DNA of 64,000 nt from Earliella scabrosa (GCA_022605405.1 JABYQQ010000013.1:1054001-1118000); one strand, 5' to 3'; positions 36,167 through 48,446 are shown, counted from the first letter of the stretch. Numbers and translations: made by a program. The notes: a model not told the origin generated them from the letters alone.

Positions 36167-38540
36167 CTAGCTCGACGTGCCCGCCTCGTACGCGGCGTTG
36201 TGTATACTGACGCTCCGGCCGCTCGGGTCCGAGGAGCAGCCCCAGTCGCCACGGGGTACCCACCTGGAGCAATCGCACACACAGCATTAGCTGGATTCGC
36301 AGCACCACAATGACAGCAGAGGAACGCACCTGACCGCAGTAGCAGCTGCTGCGGGTGGGAAGAGACCTGCGTGAAGAAAGGGGGGCGCACAGCGCGCAGT
36401 CAGGTGGGTGTTAGAGTTGTGGAGAAGGGGGAAGGACGGACTGTCAAAGATGTCGCGGATGAAGTACGCCTCTTTGGTATCGGGGGTGCTCTCTGGCCAG
36501 CGTTCCGCGCGTTTTTCGAACGCGTCATCAGACACGACGGCCGCAGCGTGGTCCTTGATGCTGGAGAAGAGTTAGAGCGGACGGAGGAAGTCGCTGAAGG
36601 GCGGAGGCCGCACCCGTCAATCCACGAGTATCCCACACCATCGGAGAATTGCTCCTTCTGCCGCCAGAGGATAGACCGAGGGAGATAAGGCTGCGAAGGA
36701 AGGCGGGCATGTGATATGTGTGTGGCCACGTTATGATACACCGTCGAGCACGTACCTTGCCATCTGGTGAGCAGTCGAATGCTTTCCTCAGAATGTACTG
36801 CGCAAGCGTTGGTCATCTGAGAATCATGAGGCATGGCTCAGAACTAACCTTCTCCATCTTAGGGCAGCCATCGGCGTCGACCTCTTGCGCGGAGCCCTTG
36901 CTGAACATCTTCTCCTTGGGATCAATGTTCAGGGCGACCTCGAGGAACGCCTTGTCCAAGAAGGGAACGCGGGCCTCAAGGCCCCATGCCATTGTCGACC
37001 TGAAACGCTTATGAGCGTCCGATCCGAACCGGGATGTGGAGAGGAAGTTCACTTGTTAGCACGGAGACAGTCAGATGTATGCAGGTTCTTGACGCGCTTC
37101 ACGCATTCTTGGTGGAACGACCTGGGGTCTGGAGCAGCATGGAAGTAGAGGTATCCTAGAAGAGAATATCAGTCAGATGCTATCGCTGGTGGCAGGAAGA
37201 TGTTACCGACCCCCGAAGATCTCGTCGCTGCCCTCGCCACTGAGCACCATCTTGACACCCATCGCTTTGATTTTACGGCTGAGGAGATACATCGGGGTAC
37301 TCGCGCGGACAGTCGTGACATCGTATGTCTCGAGGTGGTAGATGACATCAGGTATGGCGTCCAGGCCCTCTTGGACCGTGAAGGTGTACTCGTGGTGGAC
37401 GGTACCAAGGAAGTGCGCTGCTTTGCGCGCCGCGAGCAGATCTGGAGAGTTCTCCAGACCGATAGAGAACGAGTGCAGCTGCGGCCAGGCCATAATCGTC
37501 TCTGTGATCAAGATTCAGACACGTCCTACAAGCAGCCAGAGCGAACGCACGGTTCTCGTCAACACCATCTTCGCCGGGCGTGGGGGGTCCGCTCTTCGAC
37601 TCCAGGATCTTCCGTTTCCTAGCCTCGGCCTGAGCTTGCGCGACCTTCTCCGTCTCACGCGCGGCAATGGACGCGATCAAACTGCTGTCCAAGCCACCAC
37701 TCAGGAGCACACCGTAGGGCACCTCGGACATGAGCCGTTTCCTGACCGCCTCCTCGAGCGTCTCGCGAAGGAGCTTCAGGTCCACCGGCTTCGTCGGGAT
37801 GGTCGCTTCCGGGCCATCGAGGTCGCCGTTCCACCATGTGGGCTTGTAATAACGCGTGGTGGAGTCGTCGCGGCTGTCGTAGACGTGTCCGGGAGGGAAC
37901 GAGATGATCTTGTCGCAGAGGTCCGTGAGCGCCTTGAGCTCAGACGCGAAGAACGTCGCGCCGGGCCGCTGGGAGTGCCAGCCCTGGTAGAGGGTTGTGA
38001 TGCCAATAGGGTCGCGCGCGGCGATGAGGCGCGGAGGGGAGATGGACTCGTCGAGGAGGACGAAGGAGAACATGCCGTCAAGCTGGCCGCATAGCTCCTT
38101 GTCGAGCTCTTGGTACTGCGAGGCCGAGTCATTCTAGGAGTCCGCACTCGTAGGAAAGAAGAGGATGGCGTACGAGAGGGATGATGACCTCGCAGTCTGA
38201 GTGGGTCTTGAACTTGTACGGCTGCGTGAGCTTTGCGCGCAGCTTTATGTGGTTGTAGATCTCGCCGTTGACTGCGAGGATGATCTTGCCGTCGGTGCTC
38301 ACGAGTGGCTGGGCGCCGGTGTCTGTCCGTCTGGTCAGCTGTCTCCTGACTCCGACTCTTCATCCAGTGCTCACCGACTCCGACGATAGCAAGCCGTTCA
38401 TGCGCGAGGATGGTCTGCTTCCCGCTGTAGCACCCCGACCAGTCAGGACCGCGGTGGCGAATTTTCTTGGAGCAAGCGATGAGCTTGGGCCGCTCAGCGG
38501 CAGGGTTCTCGATGCCGTGTGCGATGACGATCCCACACAT
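36167..38540 (-). CDS. ASN1: Asparagine synthetase, glutamine-hydrolysing
   Basis: Makes asparagine from aspartate, glutamine and ATP. The start is fixed by the catalytic Cys2: [13 protein letters not shown], as the N-terminal amidotransferase needs a free cysteine after Met removal. GATase residues follow: [30 protein letters not shown]. The synthetase half shows the ATP-binding loop [17 protein letters not shown], then [33 protein letters not shown] and [16 protein letters not shown]. Late exons read [19 protein letters not shown], joined through a 49-nt intron to [15 protein letters not shown], and [12 protein letters not shown]. The C-terminus, recovered from a short exon and a final exon, is [12 protein letters not shown] to [16 protein letters not shown] half-site near 38639 could reflect Gcn4-type control; this is weak. 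Confidence 0.93.
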
Positions 38541-39060
38541 TGCGCGTCGTCGGGGCTGGGGTATGGGTTCACGGCGGGCGCAGGACAAGTGGTGGCGGAA
38601 GAAAAGCAAGGCTGCCCAGAGGAAGGCAAGGAGGGTAATGACTCGGAACGGACGGACTGTTTATCATTGAGTTATCTCGAGCTGGGGGAAGAGATTAGAT
38701 CCCAATATTGCTCGATCGGGCCCAGATCTCCGCGCACGTCGACCCCCGCGACTTGCCGAGCCCGCGAACGCCAGGTCATCTCGCTGCTCTTTTTCCGACA
38801 AACCAACGACAGGCGGGCAACGCGTCGAGTCATGACCCAGGATGTCACGACATGTCTACGTGGCAGCGAGCACACGACTCGTGTGCCTTGCGTTATCTCT
38901 GCTTGGAAGAACAGCGGAACTGTCATGAAAATATACCGGAGGCAAGTGACTTGAGGATGTCCGTCGGGGCACACGACCGTGTTAGGATGCAACATGATTC
39001 AGACGGGAGCCAATATAGCATACACAGCGATTCCCTGACGGCTAGTGCTACCCTTCAACG
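38541..39060. other. Asparagine synthetase promoter region
   Basis: 520 bp between the asparagine synthetase start and the stop of the first aldo/keto reductase gene. It carries a TGACTC about 100 bp upstream of the start and no supported gene. Confidence 0.5.
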
Positions 39061-40670
39061 TCAACCCCAGAGGTGCAGCATCTTGGGGTCGACTTGATCG
39101 TTGTACCTCCCACCCTTCACCGGGGTCTTCGCAAGGATGCTGTCAATCTCGGCCAGCTCGGACTCGCTGAGAACTACATCGCCAGCGGCGATGTTCTCTA
39201 GGTTACGCTTCTTGTTGCTGTGAACGTCACATTAGAACTGCATGACAATTGCTACTCTGAGGCAATACGCACGATGAGCCAGGGATAGGGACGACGTGAG
39301 CCCCGCGGGAGCAGACCCAGGCGAGAGCCAGTTGCCCCGGCGTGACCCCCTTCTTCTCAGCAACTTCCTTGACTGCGTTGACGAGCGCCATGTTGTGGTT
39401 GAACTGCTCCTCCTGGAATCGACTGAACCGGTGACGGATGTCGCCAGCTGGGCATCATGATAGTTGAGTTGAGATCTAAGCTGTATGCGTGGAATATGTC
39501 GCTCACCGGGGAGGTCTTTCGGACTCTTGATAGCACCTGTCAGGAAGCCTCGACCCAGAGGACTAGAATAGTGCACATCTCAGCGTCGATCTAGATTCGT
39601 GTCAGGAGACACATACGAATAAGCTGCAACTGAGATTCCAAGCTCCTTCGCAGTATCAATAACTGAACAAGCGGTGGTCAGATCTCGAGACCAGCAACTG
39701 TCGCTTATATTCTGCTCACCTTTCTGTGTCTCCTCCTCGAACGACCACAAATTGACTTCTATCTCAACGATAGCAATTGGGTGGACCTGAAGCTCCCGTC
39801 AACCGATGCTTGTAGGTACTACCAACAACATAACACTCACTGCATGTGCGCGCCTCAGTGTTGCAGCCTTGCATTCTGACATACCGATGTACTTGAAGTG
39901 GCCCTCCTCTTTGAGTGCGGCCAGTGTCTTAATCACGTCCTCAATGGTAGCGTTATCGGGGACCCGCGCCGACTCGAACAGGTCCATCTTCTTCAACCCG
40001 CCAAGGGCAGCGTTGATCGTCTCAACGCTCCGTCTCAGGTTCTCGGGACTGTAAAATAGTCCACGTTAGGCCCGGACGAAGAGACCCATCTTCGACACTC
40101 ACGATCCGTCAGGAGCAAGCGAGTTGGGCTTGGTGCCTCCCTATTCACATCGGCTGGTCAGCCTCATTTTTGTACAGCGGACTGAGCTGTATTGGCGCAT
40201 TACCTTGACAGACAAGAATGTACGATCAACATACTCGGGGTACTTCGCGTAGAACCTTGCGAGCAGCTCCAAATTAGCAGTGCCGGCGTCGTGTGAGTAG
40301 AACTCGCCTGAAGAGAAGTGCGCGTGAGTTTCGGGTAGTAGACCATGACTCAGCTTCAAGACATACCGCTGTTGAGCATCATCTTCACGCCTGCGGGCAT
40401 GGCGTCGATTCCGGCCTTGATGGCTTCGAATGCCTCTTCATCCGGAAGAGGAACGTTGGGGTCCCTCCAACTGTGCACGTTGGAGTATCAGTACGATGAG
40501 GATTAGCCGGCAGCTAACTGCGTTGCACGCACGTCATCATCATCAAGCCATGCTGTATGGATGGTCACGTTAGTTATGGGTATATCGCACATTACACAGG
40601 ATGGAAGACGTACGCCAATGCGGCCGACAGTGAGGTCGGAACCAATTTTGGCGGTGTTGATGATCGTCAT
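39061..40670 (-). CDS. Aldo/keto reductase, pyridoxal-reductase-like (copy 1)
   Basis: NADPH-dependent reductase of the aldo/keto family, most like fungal pyridoxal reductases (Plr1-type). Many small exons: MTIINTAKIGSDLTVGRIG, then a 20-nt exon giving HGLMMMT, then WRDPNVPLPDEEAFEAIKAG, MMLNSGEFYSHDAG (catalytic Tyr), RTFLSVKGG (catalytic Lys), LKKMDLFESARV, EEGHFKYIGMSECKAATLRRAH, AYSPLGRGFLTG, GQLALAWVCSRG and NKKRNLENIAAGDVVLSE. The end is KMLHLWG. The barrel is complete, about 330 residues. A close paralogue lies upstream in the same orientation with the same exon layout and similar core promoter, so this is a tandem duplication. Confidence 0.88.
40533..40552 (-). other. 20-nt micro-exon of aldo/keto reductase copy 1
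   Basis: CATGGCTTGATGATGATGAC lies between an ACAG acceptor and a GTGCGTGC donor and encodes HGLMMM plus part of the next Thr. Skipping it would shift the frame. The same exon exists in copy 2. Confidence 0.8.
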
Positions 40671-41689
40671 CTTGGTTTCTCTCTTGGAGCTTGCTAGAGG
40701 AGGTTTGCAATGGAAGAAGCTGAAGGTGCTTGGGAGCGGTGTGGAGGGGTAGAGGCCAGGCGAGCCATATATATACTCTGAGTAGCAGACACCATCTCAA
40801 GCGGAATATTCCAGCGTCGGTGACTCTGGGAATGGACCCTAACCTTATCGGTGACATGATCATGACGCGTCGGACTGCAGTCTCGTCACGGTTGCCATTG
40901 CCGCGACAACACGTCTGCTCTCTTCTGAGCCGGCTGCTCTTCCACTCCTCCACCATCCATGCATCTTGCCCCCGATCGGCATATGTGGCGCGTATGAACG
41001 CTGAACGTCGCTCAGTTTACGACACGTGCGGGGGAGCCTACAGTCATCGCTCGGGCTACGGGTGGGTCGGTGTCGAGAGTTGCGCGGGCTGGAAGGTAGT
41101 AGGACAGGCAGCAGCAGCTTCTTCAAATTCATTCGTATCAGGCGGAGCGACAAGTCGGCGCCGAGATCAATTTGGTTTCTTCGAGCGCTACGTAGTACGC
41201 CAGTCGCTGAGAAGTTTGAACATGTAGCGTTGTAAGGCTCTGTGCACCAGTTGTCAGCGTTGCATCGTACAGCGACGCCAGTGTTTGTCTTGCTGACCAT
41301 GCTACCGATGATATCTGTGCGTGTCCACTTCGCACGAATCTGGCAGTACCAGAGCAGGCCGAGCACCCCCCCGGACACTCGGTCAGCGGCATGAGCCGCC
41401 TCCTTTCTTGCACAGCATGAAAGTGATTGACGTAATGAGTCTCATCCAGAGACGAGACGACTAACCTCTCGCGTTGGGGATGTCAGAGAGTGCATCCAGC
41501 ATGAACTGAAAATATGATACTCCAGCCTGGGGACCGCACTCATTGCCGTCAATCACGTTTTCATGGGACGGGAATGGTAGAGCGGGCGCGACGTTCCAAG
41601 TGGCTACACGATCGTCAAATTGTTACGGAACATGATGGACGGATATTCTAGTGTACACAAGGCTGGCGTAGGAACCACGGCTGCAGACC
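40671..41689. other. Intergenic region between the two aldo/keto reductases
   Basis: One kilobase with the promoter of copy 1 at its left end and the 3' end of copy 2 at its right. A 172-codon minus frame (40860-41378) has no domain feature and is not supported. Confidence 0.5.
40767..40775 (-). promoter_or_regulatory. TATA box of aldo/keto reductase copy 1
   Basis: TATATATA on the minus strand, about 97 bp before the start codon. Downstream of it a 15-base block, TTGGGAGCGGTGTGG on the plus strand (40730-40744), is also found at the same relative place in copy 2. Confidence 0.65.
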
Positions 41690-43317
41690 TCAGCCCCAGA
41701 GTTGCATGAGCTTGGGGTCGACATTGTCACTGTAACGTGAACCCATGACGGGTGTCTTCGCAAGAATGCTGTCGATCTCCGCCAGCTCGGCGTCGCTGAG
41801 CACTATCTCGCCCGCCGCGATGTTCTCGAGGTTGCGCTTCTTGTTGCTGCAAGTAACATGTGTTAGGACCTTCAGGCTATCGCTGTGACTGTGCGGTGTC
41901 ACTCACCAGGAACCCGGGATGGGGACGACGTGAGCGCCGCGAGAGCAGACCCAGGCGAGAGCCAGCTGCCCAGGCGTGATCCCCTTCTTCTCAGCGATGC
42001 TCTTGACTGCATCGACGAGCGCCATGTTATGGTTGAACTGCTCCTCCTGGAAGCGGGAGAAGTGGTGACGCATATCGCCAGCTGAGCATCACGAAATGCA
42101 AGTCAATATATATGTCACCGGGTGCCCTGATGTGGCTCACCAGGGATATCCTTGGGGCTCTTGATGGTCCCTGTCAAGAAGCCTCGACCGAGAGGACTGT
42201 GGTAGTGGGGACGTCAGTATTGACTGCAGGCTCAAGTGGGAGATCACGTACGAATAAGCCGCAATGGTGATACCGAGCTCCTTCGTGGCCTCAATCACTG
42301 TCAATGTGGGAGCAGTCGCTGTGGTTAGATTTTAACACCAAAAACTCTTGCATTCTTTTCACCTTTCTTCGTCTCCTCTTCGTAAGACCACAAGCTGACT
42401 TCGATCTCAGCGACAGTGATAGGGTGGATCTGGAACTCCCGTCGGCAAATGGTTACATGTAGGGTATCGCGGCATGGCACTTACTGCATGTGCGCGCCTC
42501 AGCGTCGCGGCGCTGCACTCGGACAAACCGATGTACTTGAAGTGGCCCTCCTCTTTCAGTGCAATAAGGGTCTTCATCACATCCTCAATAGTGGCGTTAG
42601 GAGGAACCCGAGCCGGCTCAAAAACGTCCATCTTCTTAAGGCCGCCGAGGGCAGCGTTGACTGCCTCGGCGCTCCGCCTCAGGTTCTCGGGGCTTGATAA
42701 TTGTCAATATTGAGCCTGTGCGATGTGCTGATCTGTGACACTCACGACCCATCATTCACCATGGACCCGCGACCTTGGGTGCCTCCCTATGCACAATAAT
42801 CAGTGTCGCTCATACAGGAAGTATATCCACGAGCACACATTACCTTGACGACCAAGAACGTGCGATCGACGTACTCAGGGTACTTCGCAAAGAAGCGCGA
42901 GAGCAGCTCCAAGTTAGCCGGGCCCAAGTCGGGCGCGTAAAACTCCGCTGAAGGGAGACGTGTCGGGTCAGTGTCTGGGAGGCACGCGAGGCGAGGCAGA
43001 TTCGGAGAGATATGTACCGCTGTTGAGCATCATCTTCACGCCAGCGGGCATGGCGTCAATGCCGGCCTTGATAGTTTCGAATGCCTCCTCATCAGAGAGA
43101 GGAACGGAAGGGTCCCTCCAGCTGCGCCAAGCGTCAGTACAACGAGCAAGAACTAGTACTGAACTGCGTTGGACGCACGTCATCATCATCAAGCCATGCT
43201 GTACACGTTGCAACATTAACGATGGCAATATGAGCAGACTAGAGAGAACACTAGACGTACGCCAATTCGGCCGATGGTGATGTCGGAGCCACCAATCTTC
43301 GCTGTTCTGGCAATCAT
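41690..43317 (-). CDS. Aldo/keto reductase, pyridoxal-reductase-like (copy 2)
   Basis: Paralogue of the neighbouring reductase. Start MIARTAKIGGSDITIGRIG, the same 20-nt exon for HGLMMMT, then SWRDPSVPLSDEEAFETI, MMLNSGAEFYAPD (Asp replaces one His-Asp step of copy 1), LKKMDVFEPARVPPNAT, EEGHFKYIGLSECSAATLRRAH, PLGRGFLTGTIKSPKDIP, GQLALAWVCSRGAH and NKKRNLENIAAGEIVLSDAEL. The end is DPKLMQLWG. The differences from copy 1 are spread over the whole protein, and introns have diverged in sequence, so the duplication is not very recent. Full-length, with no broken frame. Confidence 0.88.
43179..43198 (-). other. 20-nt micro-exon of aldo/keto reductase copy 2
   Basis: Identical 20 bases to the micro-exon of copy 1, again between an ACAG acceptor and a GTGCGTCC-type donor. 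Confidence 0.8.
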
Positions 43318-44456
43318 CTTACTGTATTGTGGGGAGTATGTTCTATGAGGTTCGCTGTATGTAGAGTGTTTGGGAGCGGTGTGGGGGTTAGAGGTTAGGT
43401 GTGTCGCATCTATATACCCTTGAGGAGCGTGCGCTACGACTTGCAGGCGGAGGGGGTACCCGCAGCACTAGGAGCGGCTGACGCGGATGTGCGGCATCAT
43501 GTGTGGTTAGCGAAGCCGGCAGGCCACGTCCCCGCTCTACTTCCCCGGCATTCCCCTGCTCTTTCGCCAAGTACGCATACTGTACCGATCGGCATATGCG
43601 ACGTGAACGGTCCCACAGAGTCGCACGTGGAGCAAGCCTACTGTCATTGTTACAACTTACAGCGAACGAGAGGGCCTTTCGCAAATTGATTGTGTAGGTC
43701 ATGCGTTTTAAACATACCACGTAAAAGGAGCCGTCGGCGCCGGGTCGTATAAGTCGCGTAAGCCGATACAGCACAGAGAGGCTGACAGCGGAAGTAATAA
43801 AGCAGATAAAAGGGCAACGAAAGTCGGAGGCCACCTTCAACAACCGGGAGGATTTGCGTCGTGAGGAGCCGATTCGAATGGCAGCCAATTGAGGTGACGC
43901 CCCAGACAGACAGACATTTCTGTCCATTACAGTGCACTGCTGCAACCCGCATGTTTGCTGAAGTCTTGCCAGTGTGTGTGGACCTGCAACCAGTAGAATT
44001 TCAGAGTGCTAGATGCAGGAGGCAACGTTTTGACGTAATGAACGAATGGACGTACAGCCTGACTCGCCGGAGCAGCAATACGGTCACGTTAACCATAACT
44101 CATTGTCGTGCACTGCCAGGCGGTCGGGCCGACATGAGATACTTATTGCGCAGTGCTGTCTTGATGTCTTCAAGAATACGCAGCATTGTCCTGTGCAGAG
44201 TCGCCACAGATTGCCCGTATTCTGCACAGACGACATAGTGGGTCAGTGGGTGGCGGTGGAAGAAGAGCAAGGCGGCCGGGCTGCGCTTAGCGGGGCGGGG
44301 ACAGCCGACCCACGTGCCGCGTTCCGAGGCCCTGGCGATTCGAGTCCCTTGGGTCAGTCTCCCCGACTCAGCCTCCCACATTGCCCTCGCCGTCTCCCTG
44401 CCGTCCCGCGCTGCTCCTTCCAGGCATCCCGAGATACCCCCATCCACGACTTGACC
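43318..44456. other. Divergent region, aldo/keto reductase 2 / syntaxin
   Basis: 1.1 kb with the reductase core promoter at its left end. Minus-strand frames up to 185 codons are not supported by domains. No clear TATA for the syntaxin gene is seen. Confidence 0.5.
43410..43416 (-). promoter_or_regulatory. TATA box of aldo/keto reductase copy 2
   Basis: TATATAG on the minus strand, about 95 bp before the start codon, followed downstream by the block TTGGGAGCGGTGTGG (plus-strand text, 43370-43384) shared with copy 1. Confidence 0.65.
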
Positions 44457-45876
44457 ATGCAGCGCGACAGACTTGCAGCGTATAGGGTATGTGGCCTCAC
44501 TCGCGCTCGAACCAATGCTCGGCTGACGAGATGTCGTCACATTCAAACGTGATTTTCGCCGGAGCAGCAACAGCAACAGAGCCATGAGATGACGAACATG
44601 CAGGGTGGGGGCTACACGCCCCCAGCAGCGCAACAGTATGGCGGGTACACCAACGGCGCGAGCGATCCGATGGCGCCGTTCTACGACCAGGTTAGTCCTA
44701 GCTTCGTCCTCCGCGAGCCTCGTGTCTCCCGCGCCGCTCTCGGGCTCTCGGACTTCGACTGACGTTCGGTGATATGTTGTCGTAGGTCACGAACATCCAG
44801 GAAGGCATTGCGAGATTCAGTAGCAACGTTACCCGGATCGCCGAGCTCCACTCTCGTACTCTGAACACCGCGGACGATGGCGCGAGCAGGCAGAACGCCG
44901 CTCTGTTGGACGACCTGGTTGGGGAGACACGCAGCTTGAGCAACGAGTTGAAGGAGAAGATCCAGGCATTGGCCTCTTTCCCCGCGTCGAGGCCGCAGGA
45001 CCAGACCATCCGCAGGAACCAGGTACGTCTCGAACCTCCTTCCCCCGCCCCCACCGAATGTAATACAAGTGCTCTGTGAGCGCAGACGTCCGTGCTCAGG
45101 CAGAAGTTCGTGGAAGTGCTGCAGAACTACCAACAAGTAGAGCGGGACTACCGACAGAAGTACCGGCAGCGCGTGGAACGACAGTTCAAAATCGGTATGT
45201 GACGCCCTGTTCAGACTCTTTCGGACATATCCTCAAGGATAGTGCAGTGAAGCCCGATGCCTCTCCCGAGGAGGTCGCGGCGGTTGTGAACGATACGGAC
45301 GGTGCTGGGGCCCAGATATTCACCCAGGCGGTATGTTGTTATGTACCGGGATGTCCCGTAACAATATCGTGTTGACGTTACCATTCACAGCTGTCTTCGT
45401 CAACACGTTATGGTGAATCGCGTATGGCTTACCGCGAGGTCCAGGATCGCCACCATGACATCCAGAAGATTGAACGTACGCTAGAAGAGCTGGCACAGTT
45501 GTTCAACGACGTCAGCAAAACATTCGTTTTTCCATGACGATATCCGTACTCATCTTGGACGTTTAGATGTCGGTATTGGTCGCTCAGCAAGATGAGGCCA
45601 TCGACCAAATTCAGAATGTGGCGGCAACTGTTGAGGCGGACACTCGTGCTGGGTACGCCATTCCTGGTTCATCGTCGCGTGTGTAACTTACAGTGCCTTT
45701 CACGCAGTTTGGAACAGACCGAGAAGGCAGTTCAGTCTGCTCGCTCCGCGCGGCGCAAGCGTTGGATCTGCTTCGGTATCACCGTCTTCGTCATTGCCGT
45801 CCTCGCGCTGGTGCTCGGTCTCTACTTCGGCCTGCGTGCCGGCGGCGGTGGCGGCGGGAACAACAACAACAACTGA
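44457..45876 (+). CDS. SSO1: Sso1/2-type plasma-membrane syntaxin (t-SNARE)
   Basis: Qa-SNARE that drives fusion of secretory vesicles with the plasma membrane. A 30-nt first exon encodes MQRDRLAAYR, spliced to QQQQQSHEM at 44565; this join avoids an in-frame stop and matches the RDRLAA start common in fungal Sso proteins. The Habc bundle follows: IQEGIARFSSNVTRIAELH, NQTSVLRQKFVEVLQNYQQVE, DYRQKYRQRVERQFKI. The SNARE helix runs from YREVQDRHHDIQKIERTL over LAQLFNDMSVLVAQQDEAID, with the central Gln, to EQTEKAVQSARSARRKRW. A membrane anchor follows (ICFGITVFVIAVLALVLG). The outside tail is unusual: six Gly and five Asn. Introns interrupt between nearly every helix. Confidence 0.92.
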
Positions 45877-46451
45877 GTTGCAGCGCAATACTCTACAGCT
45901 GATTCGTCGGTTATCTATGCTTGGACGATCCTTCATGCACATGTGACGCTTTACGATCGCTGCCTCGCTCGGGTATGTAGGTGCCGCGCCAGGAAGGACG
46001 ATTTGGGATGAATGCACACGACCTATCTAGTATCACGCTCTACAGAGTCTACACTACCATGTATACCACCTGCTGTCCGGGTCTTCCTAGTAATATGAAC
46101 TAGTTTTGAGGCTGCAAGCAAGCGGCATGTTGTTCGCCTATGGCGCTTGCCCGTCGTCCACGCTCGACAGCTTCTCACCTCCTTCTCACCTCGAGTTCCC
46201 TTCCATGGCATACTGTGCCCGCCTGGGCACCCCAGACCACACGCTGTCCTCGAGTACTGGTCCCGAGGTACCCTGTGGATGCAAGCAATGGGCAACGGCC
46301 ATACCGAATATAGGCTGCAGGACCGTCGACGGGTGGAACTAAAGAATGACTTACTCAGGCTGATACTAGATCGACATCCGCTCTCCTTGCCATCCCGCAT
46401 CTTCATCTCGACTCCCTCTCCTCTCTCCTTCAAACACGAATCCGAGCAGCA
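45877..46451. other. Syntaxin 3' region and kynureninase promoter
   Basis: 575 bp between two genes on the same strand. Pyrimidine-rich sequence directly before the kynureninase start (CTCTCCTTGCC, TCTCCTCTCTCC) fits a fungal 5' leader. No gene is supported. Confidence 0.5.
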
Positions 46452-48446
46452 ATGGCGAGTCCGGCGGAGACGTTCAAGCTCGCGCCATCCGAGGACCCGC
46501 TGAGCAAGTTCCGGGACGAGTTCGTCTTCCCGACGTTCCGCCAGATGAAGGCGACGAGGGTGTCTGCGGAGATCGGTGCGCCTTGCGTCTTCTCACTCTC
46601 CGTTCGTCGCTCGCTGATCCTCCTCGCGCCGAATCCGCTCCACGCACACACACATGGCGCGCCGGACGATCATGCAGCGGACGAGCCGTGCACGTACCTC
46701 TGCGGGAACTCGCTCGGGCTGCTCCCCAAGCGCGCGCGGAAGCTCGTCGAGGAGGAGCTCGACGTCTGGTCGACAAGGTGCGCGTTTCTCTGATCTTGAA
46801 GCGTGGTTCCTTCGTGTCGTGGCTGATCGGGGGCGACAACTGGTACGTGCTCGCGCGTATGTATAAGGGCGGTGGAAGGGCACTTTGACCACCCGCATGG
46901 CCGGAACTGGATGTACATCGCGGACTCCGTCCACCCGCACTTCGCGGACCTCGTCGGTGAGCACCATCGCGCTCGCTCACTTTGTCAGATGCTGATGATG
47001 CGTCTTGTTCTGCTCGTCGTTTGGTGTCGTGTGGATGCGCGACGCTGCAGGGGCACGCGAGTCCGAGGTGGCCTGCATGGGCACGCTCACGGCGAACCTC
47101 CACCTGATGCTCAACGTGTTCTACAAGCCTACGCCGGAGCGGTACAAGATCCTGTGCGAGGCGCGGGCCTTCCCTTCCGACCAGGTGAGTCCATCCGTGT
47201 TCGCACTCGCAGGAAATTGGAATCGAGGCACGCGTATGCATGTACCGCGGAGCTAATCGCCGTGGTTCCAGTATGCGTTCGCGACGCAGGTTTCTGCGCG
47301 CGGATACGACCCCGACGACGCTGTGATCGCGCTCGCGCCGCGCCCCGGCGAGCACACCCTGCGCACGGAAGATATTCTGGATATAATCGAGCGGCAGGGG
47401 TCGGACATCGCTCTCGTTCTGTTTCCCGGCATCCAGTTCTATACCGGCCAGTACTTTGCGATAAAGGAGATAACCTCTGCGGCACGAGCCAAGGTATGTA
47501 GGATGTAGGGTCTTGTTCACCGGTGTCGAGCGAGATGCTGAGTACGATGCGGGGCTGTATAGGGCTGCATGTGCGGCTGGGACCTTGCGCACGGTGTAGG
47601 AAACGTCCCGCTGTCGCTGCACGATTGGGACGTCGACTTTGCGGTATGGTGCACGTACAAGTACCTCAACTCGGGGCCCGGTGGCATCGGCGGGCTCTTC
47701 GTCCATGAGCGGTGGGCTGACCTTCCCATCCAGTACGCTCTCACCCCTTCTCTCGTCGCATCACTGATACTGACATCTCTATTGCTCACTCACTCGTTCA
47801 TCCGTGTCTTCTCTATGACTTATGCCATCACCGCAGAGAAGCAGGCTGGTGGGGCCACAACCCCGCGACGCGGTTCGACATGCCCTCGCGGTTCCACGCG
47901 ATCCGCGGCGCGCAAGGCTTCCAGCAGTCGAACCCGTCCGTGCTCGCGACCGTCTCGCTGCTCGGCTCGCTGCAGGTGTTCGCCGAGGCGGGCGGGATGG
48001 CCGCCCTCCGTGCGCGCTCGGAGCGCCTCACGGGCTACCTCGAGGCCCTCATCCACAACAGCGCATTTTACGCCCCGCCAGAAGCCGCATTCCAGAAGAA
48101 GAGCAAGGGCGACGCGGACGGTGAGAAGGAGAAGGTGCAGGTGACGATCATCACGCCGGGCAATGTGGCAGAGCGCGGCTCGCAGCTGTCGCTGGTGTTC
48201 CTCCCGACGGGGCGGGGTGTCATGCAGAGGGTGTTGAAGGGTCTGGAGGCGCGAGGCGTTGTGGGGGACTCGCGGAAGCCGGATGTCATCCGCCTTGCGC
48301 CTGCGCCGCTGTACAACACGTTCGAGGACGTCGAACGTGCTGTGAGTGTGCTGGAGGAGGTGCTGGCGGAGGTAGATCGCGAGGGCGTCCCTCCCGCGCC
48401 CGAGGAGACGGGTCCTATGGACAAGGAAGACATCGTAGACGGGTGA
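46452..48446 (+). CDS. BNA5: Kynureninase
   Basis: PLP enzyme that cleaves kynurenine and 3-hydroxykynurenine to (3-hydroxy)anthranilate and alanine in NAD synthesis. Exons in order: [74 protein letters not shown] with [90 protein letters not shown], in which the Lys carries [16 protein letters not shown] with [18 protein letters not shown]. The C-terminal domain ends with [20 protein letters not shown], conserved in the family. All domains are complete. It is tail-to-tail with the formamidase-like gene, 302 bp between stops. Confidence 0.94.

Noticed and set aside
36150..36540. Asparagine synthetase seems truncated because the frame after IRDIFD turns into unrelated sequence.
   Set aside because: A short exon and a final exon ([12 protein letters not shown] onwards) restore the normal C-terminus.
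44325..44360. GATTCGAGTCCC as the B-box of a tRNA gene.
   Set aside because: No matching acceptor stem, A-box or anticodon arm at the right distance.
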